Of a stretch of 21,129 bases of DNA, positions 14,412-21,129 are shown in pieces (positions within the stretch are counted from its first letter, which is position 1; each line of letters begins with the position of its first letter). The notes below the pieces were generated by a model. The model was not told the DNA's origin. It made no database searches and saw only the letters and a program-made list of their open reading frames with translations. A program made the position numbers and the translations under genes. The stretch comes from Bacillota bacterium (GTDB lineage Bacteria; Bacillota; Clostridia; Acetivibrionales; DSM-1351), in NCBI GenBank assembly GCA_023444055.1, contig JAEZRV010000042.1, forward strand, positions 1 through 21,129, written 5' to 3'.

Positions 14412-14584
14412 TGACTCGACACCTCCTATATGCTATTTTTAACTTATCGTAACTTTTCAATTTAATTAGTAAAACTTATTGTATTTGTTTTCCATACATG
14501 CAAGGTTATATTGATTCATTGCACGGGTGAGGCTGTAATACTAATTTTAGTTATTCATTATACATCCCTTAAATTTCTATATTT

Positions 14585-15742
14585 TCAAATATATTTAATG
14601 TCATAGAATTCCTTTGGCTTAAACTCTGACATTAAGGTATTCTCCAACTGCAGTGCTATTGTTTTTGATGTATTTATCCCCTCATATGGATTTACTATAG
14701 TTGCCAGGCTGTCTTGGAACTTTACAGAAGATAACTGACATAAAGCCTGTATTATATCCTCTTTTACAGATTCACAGTGTATAACAGAATTAGCACTTAT
14801 TCGCCCTCTTTGCCTATTGCCAATATTAATTGTACCAACTTTCATACTTGGAGCCTCTATAATACCACTTGATGAATTGCCAATTACACCTGCACAGTAT
14901 TTCATTGCACTTAAATACTTAGCAACTCCCATTGATTCAACAACCTTCATTCTATTTCTTAATTTATTTGAATAAATATCAAGCATATTATTTAATTGTT
15001 GTCTATTTGTATCAGCATTCGGCCTCGTAAATAAAATATTAAAATTTGGGTGCTCAACAATAGCATCAAGTAATGCTTTAAACTGGTTTTCTTGTGATAT
15101 CGATTCCATTGTAACAGGATGAAATGTTGCAAGAAGTGTATTTTTCATAGGAAATCCTGTTTCTTTTTCTAACTCTTCCTTTGATAAAAGCTTAACGTTA
15201 AGAACATTCTCCACACCTAGCGCCCCAACATTAAATACTCTTTTAGGGCTTTCTCCCATTTGAATAACACGATTTCTATATTCCTCGGTTGATGTAAAAT
15301 GAATGTAACTCATTTTTGTTATTGCATGACGAAACACTTCATCATATGCACCATATGTGACTTCTCCACCATGTAAATGTGCTATTGGTATTCCTAAAAC
15401 AACCGCTGCGGATGCAATTGCACAAGTCTCATATCTATCTCCTAATAGAGTTAACAAGTCAGGTTTCAATGTTTGAAGTGCCTCACCAACACCTTTAATA
15501 GCATTTGACATTGTATGAAGTATTCCTATAGGTGTATCATCATGAATTATTCTGATACATTTATCTGGCTCGAATCCATCTTGAATTATCTCATTTATTG
15601 TTTCTCCATATTCCTTTTCAAGGTGAGTGCCAGTTACAATAACTTGAAGCTGAATTTTTTGGCTTTGTCTTAAATTAATCATTAAAGGTCGGAGCAATCC
15701 ATATTCTGCTCTCGTAGCTGTTACTACACAAATTTTTTTCAT
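14585..15742 (-). CDS. legG: Hydrolysing NDP-N,N'-diacetylbacillosamine 2-epimerase
   Basis: A 385-residue NeuC/WecB-like protein. LegG enzymes invert C2 of NDP-diacetylbacillosamine and release the NDP, giving 2,4-diacetamido-2,4,6-trideoxymannose, the LegI substrate. Family signatures: TATRAEYGLLRPL at the N-terminus, LLGDRYETCA, HLHGGEVTYGAYDEVFRHA, FTRPNADT and GNSSSGIIEAPS. Length is normal. The ATG overlaps the legI stop by four bases (ATGA). NeuC acting on UDP-GlcNAc is the alternative, but the surrounding leg genes favour LegG. Confidence 0.9.
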   Translation of the reverse strand: MKKICVVTATRAEYGLLRPLMINLRQSQKIQLQVIVTGTHLEKEYGETINEIIQDGFEPDKCIRIIHDDTPIGILHTMSNAIKGVGEALQTLKPDLLTLLGDRYETCAIASAAVVLGIPIAHLHGGEVTYGAYDEVFRHAITKMSYIHFTSTEEYRNRVIQMGESPKRVFNVGALGVENVLNVKLLSKEELEKETGFPMKNTLLATFHPVTMESISQENQFKALLDAIVEHPNFNILFTRPNADTNRQQLNNMLDIYSNKLRNRMKVVESMGVAKYLSAMKYCAGVIGNSSSGIIEAPSMKVGTINIGNRQRGRISANSVIHCESVKEDIIQALCQLSSVKFQDSLATIVNPYEGINTSKTIALQLENTLMSEFKPKEFYDIKYI

Positions 15743-16734
15743 AATGTTATAAGCTCGTCTTCCTTAAAATTCTTTGTTGCAGTTTTGCCTAGGACTTCAA
15801 ACCATTTCATAGGTGATATCCCATTTCCAGGCCTCTTGACTGTAATATTTTCTTCGGAAAAAGTGTCACCTACCATTATATTTGTTTTTGCAACAATGCT
15901 TTTACGGGCGATATCAATATTTTTACTTTCTGATTTAGTTGGGACTTTTTCACCGTTACCCAATGTCTTTTCAATAATTCTAATACTATCAACCATTTTC
16001 TTTAGTTCATCAGGTTCAAGGCTTGCTTTATGATCCGGTCCTACCATATTTTTATTAAGTGTAAAATGCTTTTCTATTATTTGTGCCCCTAATGCAACTG
16101 CCGCAATTGGCACCTCAATACCAAGGGTATGATCAGAGTAGCCCACTTTAACTCCAAACCGCTGTTTCAATGTGTTCATTGCTAATAAGTTCACATCTTC
16201 ATAAGGTGTTGGATATTCAGTATTACAATGTAATAAGGATATTTCACCTGCTCCATTTGATTTTAAAATATTTAAGGCAGATTCTACTTCATCCAAAGTA
16301 CTCATACCTGTAGAAAGTATAATAGGTTTTCCTAAAGATGCTATTTTTATTAAGTATGGAAGATTGGTAATCTCACCTGATGGTATCTTATATATAGGCA
16401 TCACAAGTTCTTCCAACATATCAATACTTTCTAAGTCAAATGGAGTTGAAAGAAAAAGAATATTTTTTTCCATACAATATTTACATATATTTTGAAATTG
16501 TAATTTCGTTAATACTAAACCTTTTAGCATTTCTAATTGTGTTTGCTCATTGGAATTATAAAGCTTTTGATACTCAGCCTTCTGCGCATTACAACTCACA
16601 AGCTTTTCGGCACTAAATGTCTGAAATTTAACCGCATCAACACCCGCTGCCTTTGCTACATCAACTAGTTCATATGCATTTTCAATACTACCATTATGAT
16701 TTACTCCTGCTTCAGCTATAATTAATGTACTCAC
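15739..16734 (-). CDS. legI: Legionaminic acid synthase (NeuB family)
   Basis: A 331-residue NeuB-type synthase that condenses the 6-deoxymannosamine derivative with phosphoenolpyruvate to a nine-carbon nonulosonic acid. The TIM-barrel part carries AEAGVNHNGS, AVKFQTF, HCNTEYPTP, GYSDHTLG and EKHFTL, followed by GPDHKASLEPDEL. The C-terminal SAF/antifreeze-like domain (about 275-331) contains RKSIVAKTNI and KRPGNGISP. The start is GTG, overlapping the legH stop as GTGA. Its legG and legH neighbours point to legionaminate rather than N-acetylneuraminate. Confidence 0.93.
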   Translation of the reverse strand: MSTLIIAEAGVNHNGSIENAYELVDVAKAAGVDAVKFQTFSAEKLVSCNAQKAEYQKLYNSNEQTQLEMLKGLVLTKLQFQNICKYCMEKNILFLSTPFDLESIDMLEELVMPIYKIPSGEITNLPYLIKIASLGKPIILSTGMSTLDEVESALNILKSNGAGEISLLHCNTEYPTPYEDVNLLAMNTLKQRFGVKVGYSDHTLGIEVPIAAVALGAQIIEKHFTLNKNMVGPDHKASLEPDELKKMVDSIRIIEKTLGNGEKVPTKSESKNIDIARKSIVAKTNIMVGDTFSEENITVKRPGNGISPMKWFEVLGKTATKNFKEDELITL

Positions 16735-17372
16735 AGAATTCCAACCTCTCTGCAGGGGTTCCCATATGCTTTGATACCAGCGCCCATATGTTTTACTACA
16801 ATGCTACCAGCACCGATCAATGAATTATCCCCTATTTTTACTCCTTGTATAACTGTTGATCCTATTCCGATATGCGTGTGATTGCCAACTGTAACATTTC
16901 CTCCTAATATACATCCTGGAGAAATATGACTAAAAGCACCTATATTACACTCATGTTCTATTACGGCTTTACTGTTTATTATTGCCATATAACTAACCTG
17001 AGAAAGAGTATTTATAACTACACTTTTACCAATAAAAGCACCTTCACCGATATTACATCCCCTTCCAATTATGGCTGTTGGATCAATGATTGTCGGAAGA
17101 TTAAATCCTATTTTTTTCACTAAATTGTGCACTTTTACTCTTATACTGGTATCTCCAACACTTCCAATTGCAATAACTGCATTTTTAATACCATTATTGT
17201 ATACCTCTTGAAAAATGCTGTCATCTCCCAAGTAAGGAATCCCTAATAATGTTTTGTCTATACTTAAATTTGAATCTGTAAATCCAATTACATTATAAAT
17301 ATCATTTGATAATAATGTATCTAGAACACTGACAGCATGTCCACCACCACCTATTAGCAAAATACTATCCAT
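16731..17372 (-). CDS. legH: NeuD/PglD-type sugar N-acetyltransferase
   Basis: A 213-residue acetyltransferase with an N-terminal Rossmann-like part (LLIGGGGHAVSVLD) and a left-handed beta-helix of hexapeptide repeats from about residue 95 (IGRGCNIGEGAFIG, then GGNVTVGNHTHIGIGSTV). The likely catalytic base is His140 in AVIEHECNIG. LegH acetylates the C4 amine of the NDP-4-amino sugar using acetyl-CoA. It overlaps ptmE by 8 bases and legI by 4. Sialic acid O-acetyltransferase NeuD has the same architecture; the pathway context decides. Confidence 0.88.
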   Translation of the reverse strand: MDSILLIGGGGHAVSVLDTLLSNDIYNVIGFTDSNLSIDKTLLGIPYLGDDSIFQEVYNNGIKNAVIAIGSVGDTSIRVKVHNLVKKIGFNLPTIIDPTAIIGRGCNIGEGAFIGKSVVINTLSQVSYMAIINSKAVIEHECNIGAFSHISPGCILGGNVTVGNHTHIGIGSTVIQGVKIGDNSLIGAGSIVVKHMGAGIKAYGNPCREVGIL

Positions 17373-18414
17373 GTCCTTCCTCCATAGCTTTTCTCATTTC
17401 TTCTAATTCCTCTAACTGACCCATGTCTAACCAGCATTTCTCATTAATTGGATACACTCCGACATTCTCTCCTAAGCTGCGATATTTCTCAATTATTTCA
17501 GGAAGGCTTATCACCTCATTATCCTTCATTTCTTCAATAACCCGAGGCTCAAGTAAATACATACCCGTATTTGTTAAGAATGAGTACTGTGGCTTTTCAG
17601 ACATTTTAAATATTTTTCCGTCTGTATCAAGCTCTACGACACCATATGGAACTGTCATATGTCTAAATGCACAAACCATAGTGATTATATTTTTCTGTTG
17701 CTTATGCTGCTTATATATGTCCTCATAATCAGCATCTATTAATATATCACAATTAGAAAGAAAAAACGGCTTATCAATCATCCCTTTAAGAAGTGAAATG
17801 CCTCCTCCTGTTCCAAGGGGCTTTTCCTCTTCTACGAAATTAAGATTATATGAATATTGTACTTCAGAGAAGTAGGATTTTATCATGTTTTTCTTATAGT
17901 TAACAATCATATAAAAATCCTTGCAGTTAAACCCTTGAAATCTGTTTATTATATGCTCAACTATTGGAATATCCCCAATTGGTATTAATGGCTTAGGTAA
18001 GATTTTAGTATAAGGAAAAAGTCTAGTACCAAATCCTCCTGCCATAATAACTATTGGAATATTTAAATTATGTTTTTTAGATATTTCTAAATCATTTGCG
18101 AAAATAACCGAGACTATAATGCCATTATCATTTAATACAGGTAATGCATTTATAGAATACTTTTTCATTACTTTTTTTGCAGAATCCTTGTCCTTCTCGG
18201 AAATGAATCTAGGCTTTTTATTTGCGATATCAAAAGCAGGTGTTTGTATAGATCCGCCTTTTACAATAAATCTTCTGATATCCCCATCTGTAACAACTGC
18301 CTCTAATTTCCCATCTTGAGCAACCAAAGCCATTTGCCTGCCTGTTGCATTAAATATTTGCATCACTTCTAGAATCTTTGCTTCTTTAGTAACTATTAAC
18401 TCTGATAGATCCAT
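17365..18414 (-). CDS. ptmE: CBS-domain sugar nucleotidyltransferase (PtmE type)
   Basis: A 349-residue protein with two CBS repeats (about 1-115) joined to a sugar-phosphate nucleotidyltransferase (about 122-345). The transferase signature is MAGGFGTRLFPYTK, then PKPLIPIGDIPIVEHI. This architecture is that of Campylobacter PtmE, a GlcN-1-phosphate guanylyltransferase that starts legionaminate synthesis from GDP-linked sugars. The CBS pair could sense an adenine nucleotide. The ATG has an AGGA about 12 bases upstream. It overlaps legH by 8 bases and lies 56 bases after legC. GDP specificity is inferred from family knowledge, not read from the sequence. Confidence 0.85.
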   Translation of the reverse strand: MDLSELIVTKEAKILEVMQIFNATGRQMALVAQDGKLEAVVTDGDIRRFIVKGGSIQTPAFDIANKKPRFISEKDKDSAKKVMKKYSINALPVLNDNGIIVSVIFANDLEISKKHNLNIPIVIMAGGFGTRLFPYTKILPKPLIPIGDIPIVEHIINRFQGFNCKDFYMIVNYKKNMIKSYFSEVQYSYNLNFVEEEKPLGTGGGISLLKGMIDKPFFLSNCDILIDADYEDIYKQHKQQKNIITMVCAFRHMTVPYGVVELDTDGKIFKMSEKPQYSFLTNTGMYLLEPRVIEEMKDNEVISLPEIIEKYRSLGENVGVYPINEKCWLDMGQLEELEEMRKAMEEGHG

Positions 18415-18470
18415 ATATTTTACACATCCTGTACTATAAATAGAATTTAGTCACGTTTATTATATTTCAA

Positions 18471-19637
18471 CTAATTTTTTTCTGACAAAAATCTTTTAAT
18501 TAATTCCGATACATGGCAAACCTGGCTTTCAACAAGATTTGTACTACATGGGATATTTACAATATTATTATAATACTCAATTGCCTTCTCAATCCTATAT
18601 GAATTACAGTTTTTGTATGGCTTTTGCTCATGAATTAGCCCCCATATAGGTCTGGTCTGAATATTATTATCCGATAAATATTTAATCAAATCATCTCTAT
18701 AATAATTGTTTAATACCAAAGAGTAAAACCAATAGTTTGGTCTAATATTATCCCTAAAAGGTAATATGCTTGCACTATTAATACTCTTGAATTCATCACA
18801 ATACAACTGATAATTTTTAGTTTTAACATCTATAAAATCTTCTAATTGTTCTAATTGTGCCACCCCTAAGGCTGCTTGTAGATTAGTCATTCTATAATTA
18901 TACCCAATTTCATTATGGATAAAATTAACTACATCATCCTTTGCCTGCGTGGAAAGGTATTTAGCGCGTTTTACCATGTCCGTATTTCTAGATACTAACA
19001 TACCTCCGCCACCAGTAGTTATAATTTTATTACCATTAAATGAATAGACACCATAGTCACCTATAGTACCAGCAAACTTACGCTTAAATATCCCTTGCCT
19101 GTGAAATGTTCCTAAAGCTTCAGTTGCATCCTCTATAACTGTTAAGTTATATTTATTTGCTATAGGAATTATAGATTGCATATCTGCCATATTTCCAAAT
19201 ACATGCACGACAATAACAGCTTTTATATGCTTTTTAGTCGCCTTGTTAATAAGCCTTCCATCTATAACTTCGCATTTATTAGCGCAAAAGGTTTCTAATT
19301 TATTTGCATCCATGCAAAGTGAATCATCGCAATCCATAAAAATGGGGTCAGCATTAACATAACGTACTGGATTTACAGCAGCTATAAAAGTAAGTGTTGG
19401 AACAATAACCTCATCACCACTCCCAACATTAGCAAGCATTAATGCTAAATGAATCCCCGCAGTACCGCTCTGGCATGCAGTGGCGGCTTCAACCATTAAA
19501 TATTTTGCAAACTCTGATTCAAACCGAGTAATCATATCACCCCCGGTAGAAACCCACTCTTTCTCAACAACTTCAGTTACATATTTTAGCTCATTACCTT
19601 TAAGATTTGGTACAGATAATGGAATAAACTCGGTCAA
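18471..19637 (-). CDS. legC: LegC-type PLP aminotransferase
   Basis: A DegT/DnrJ/EryC1 aminotransferase of 388 residues that would aminate the 4-keto sugar made by LegB, using glutamate and pyridoxal phosphate. The start FIPLSVPNLKGNELKYV and WVSTGG are typical of LegC. The cofactor lysine is in SFNGNKIITTGGGG (about residue 204), and the Asp of VIEDATEALG (about 170) contacts the cofactor ring. The frame opens at a TTG (19652), but TTG 19637 is chosen because GGGAG lies 8 bases upstream and the family starts here. It lies 20 bases after legB. Confidence 0.9.
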   Translation of the reverse strand: MTEFIPLSVPNLKGNELKYVTEVVEKEWVSTGGDMITRFESEFAKYLMVEAATACQSGTAGIHLALMLANVGSGDEVIVPTLTFIAAVNPVRYVNADPIFMDCDDSLCMDANKLETFCANKCEVIDGRLINKATKKHIKAVIVVHVFGNMADMQSIIPIANKYNLTVIEDATEALGTFHRQGIFKRKFAGTIGDYGVYSFNGNKIITTGGGGMLVSRNTDMVKRAKYLSTQAKDDVVNFIHNEIGYNYRMTNLQAALGVAQLEQLEDFIDVKTKNYQLYCDEFKSINSASILPFRDNIRPNYWFYSLVLNNYYRDDLIKYLSDNNIQTRPIWGLIHEQKPYKNCNSYRIEKAIEYYNNIVNIPCSTNLVESQVCHVSELIKRFLSEKN

Positions 19638-19657
19638 TATAAACACTCCCAACTAAA

Positions 19658-20638
19658 TTAAACATTATAAATATCAGTCTTATATTTATCAAGATTTCTG
19701 CTTAAAAACTCAATAGTCTCTGAAATACCGTGTTTGAATGTATATTTTTGAGTCCAGCCAGTTAGTCGTTTTATTTTTTCATTACTTCCTAAAAGCCTTT
19801 CAACTTCACTCTTATCTGGTCTGAGCCTTTGATTATCACAAACTATTTTTGCATTTGGATTTATTTGCTCAATGAGTTCGTTCGCAAGCTGCCCTATTGA
19901 TATCTCCTGCTGAGTCGCTATATTTATTTCTTCACCAATAGCAATATCTGACTTTGCAATCTCAATAAATCCATTTGCAGTATCTTTTACATAATTAAAA
20001 TCTCTGGTAGGTTCTAATGACCCCAACTTAATTTCAGTTTTTCCACTTAATAGCTGTGTAATAATTGTTGGAATTACCGCTCTTGCAGATTGCCTCGGAC
20101 CATAAGTATTGAAAGGACGCACAATGGTTACAGGCAGATTAAAGCTGCGATAAAAACTCTCTGCCAATCTATCTGCTCCTATTTTTGTAGCAGAGTAGGG
20201 TGATTGACCTTGAAAAGGATGATTTTCATCAATAGGTACATATTTTGCCGTTCCATACACCTCAGATGTGGATGTGACCAATACCCTGCCAGTACCAAGT
20301 TCACGAGCTGCCTGAAGGACATTTAGTGTACCTTTTATATTTGTATCTACATATGAATCCGGAGAGTGATAACTAAAAGGTATGGCAATTAATGCAGCCA
20401 AATGAAATACTGTGTTCACACCTTTCATTGCTTCTCGTACACCATTTGGGTCACGTATATCTCCAGCAAATACATCTATTTTAGATAAAACCTCTTTTGG
20501 AAAAGTATCCAACCATCCCCAATTGTTAAAAGAATTATAAAATACAAATGCTCTTACATCATATCCTGCTTGTACTAACATTTCAGTCAAGTGGCTTCCA
20601 ATAAATCCATCTGCACCTGTTACTAATACCTTTGTCAT
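19658..20638 (-). CDS. legB: LegB-type NDP-sugar 4,6-dehydratase
   Basis: A 326-residue extended short-chain dehydrogenase that would convert the NDP-HexNAc to the 4-keto-6-deoxy sugar, an early step of the pathway. The NAD-binding motif is GADGFIGSH (8-16), TSTSEVYG lies near 122-129, and the catalytic pair YxxxK is Y148/K152. RPFNTYGPRQSARAVIP and PTRDFNYVKDTANG are typical of LegB. ATG 20638 has GGAG seven bases upstream; a TTG at 20662 in the same frame is less likely. It precedes legC by 20 bases. Confidence 0.92.
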   Translation of the reverse strand: MTKVLVTGADGFIGSHLTEMLVQAGYDVRAFVFYNSFNNWGWLDTFPKEVLSKIDVFAGDIRDPNGVREAMKGVNTVFHLAALIAIPFSYHSPDSYVDTNIKGTLNVLQAARELGTGRVLVTSTSEVYGTAKYVPIDENHPFQGQSPYSATKIGADRLAESFYRSFNLPVTIVRPFNTYGPRQSARAVIPTIITQLLSGKTEIKLGSLEPTRDFNYVKDTANGFIEIAKSDIAIGEEINIATQQEISIGQLANELIEQINPNAKIVCDNQRLRPDKSEVERLLGSNEKIKRLTGWTQKYTFKHGISETIEFLSRNLDKYKTDIYNV

Positions 20639-20706
20639 ATATTCACTCCAGTTATAAAACAAATTTGTAATAAAAGTCCTGCATATTTATTATTTTGACT
20701 TAAGAT

Positions 20707-20988
20707 CTAATTTTTATTATCTATTACTAAAATAGCATCTTCAATTATTGGTTTTACATTATAATATAACGCATCTGCCATCTTTACATAATCATTCTGC
20801 TCCATTACATTTAAAAGATACATTAATAATTCGTCCTTTTGCTCTAGTATTTGCTGATTATTTGAAAAGTTTTCATTAAAAAAAGCAACAATTGAATTGC
20901 ATATTTCCACAAAATCTGATTTCAGTTCATTAGTATACTTAAAATAAATGTCAGCTACAAATGATTCTATTCTATTAACAATATCCAT
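20707..20988 (-). CDS. Unrecognised small helical protein
   Basis: A 93-residue acidic, mainly helical protein beginning MDIVNRIESFVADIYF, with no signal peptide, membrane segment or catalytic motif that I recognise. AGGTGATTAA precedes the ATG, and the stop of the preceding frame abuts it directly, so the two are probably co-translated. It lies 68 bases before legB. Size and helicity would fit a small chaperone or adaptor for the glycan or flagellin machinery, but that is only a guess from position. Confidence 0.65.
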   Translation of the reverse strand: MDIVNRIESFVADIYFKYTNELKSDFVEICNSIVAFFNENFSNNQQILEQKDELLMYLLNVMEQNDYVKMADALYYNVKPIIEDAILVIDNKN

Positions 20989-21129
20989 TTAATCACCTAT
21001 TTCAATATTATTTTCATTAATATGAGATTTCAATACTTTAATATATAAATCAATACTTTCATTTATTTTATTGATAACATCCTGTAATGTTTTATAATGT
21101 CTTAAAGTCCTCTCAAACATCCTATCCTC
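20989..21129 (-). CDS. C-terminal end of a gene cut by the window edge
   Basis: An open frame of 46 codons enters from the right edge and stops with TAA directly before the ATG of the 93-residue protein. The visible part (ERTLRHYKTLQDVINKINES, then IDLYIKVLKSHINENN) is charged and helical or coiled-coil. The N-terminal part lies outside the window, so no family can be named. Glycosyltransferases of the motility-associated (Maf) kind are common here, but nothing visible proves that. Confidence 0.5.
   Translation of the reverse strand, partial: EDRMFERTLRHYKTLQDVINKINESIDLYIKVLKSHINENNIEIGD

Noticed and set aside
1..21129. CRISPR arrays, tRNA genes and complete insertion sequences
   Set aside because: I found no regularly spaced repeats, no tRNA-like cloverleaf sequence and no transposase frame in the window.

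Overview
The window looks like chromosomal DNA of a flagellated, low-G+C clostridium. The evidence is the A+T-rich intergenic DNA, Firmicute-type GGAGG ribosome binding sites, frequent TTG/GTG starts, a FlaG-FliD-FliS-FlgN flagellar block and a SigD-type promoter. A Ruminiclostridium-like species is possible, but I cannot fix the genus. All genes but one are read on the minus strand, so transcription runs from high to low coordinates.

Right half (21129 to 11602): a flagellar glycan locus. Two small unrecognised proteins at the edge (one truncated by the window) are followed by legB, legC, ptmE, legH, legI and legG, a nearly complete legionaminic acid pathway of the GDP-sugar type. After a 315-base gap, which may hold a 41-residue reading frame, come two divergent Gfo/Idh/MocA oxidoreductases and legF (CMP-legionaminate synthetase). 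Many junctions are 4-base ATGA/GTGA overlaps, as in a tightly coupled operon. The second oxidoreductase (13286-14269) lacks the family's catalytic Lys and His.

Middle (11570 to 7640): late flagellar genes. A good SigD-type promoter precedes flaG, then fliD (filament cap), fliS (flagellin chaperone) and a FlgN-like chaperone. The glycan block presumably supplies the CMP-nonulosonate that decorates flagellin, while this block caps and chaperones the filament. A 93-base imperfect inverted repeat resembling a MITE closes the region.

Left-centre (7634 to 5446): a membrane-anchored alpha/beta-hydrolase fold protein, the only plus-strand gene, and a PflX-type radical SAM protein diverge from a shared region. 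That region holds a perfect 18+18 base palindrome overlapping the hydrolase promoter. The hydrolase keeps its nucleophile serine, but its Asp and His positions look replaced.

Left (5442 to 106): a four-gene set, kinase/ATPase fusion - CpaB-like - CpaE-like - CpaF-like, preceded by a 488-base leader with long direct and inverted repeats. The kinase has an intact catalytic core, an unusually long activation segment and a C-terminal MinD/CpaE-like domain with Ile in place of the P-loop lysine. No pilin, TadB/TadC or secretin gene is visible, so this is a partial Tad-like module, perhaps an uncharacterised kinase-controlled envelope system. At the extreme left edge is a motif like those flanking rRNA genes in Firmicutes.
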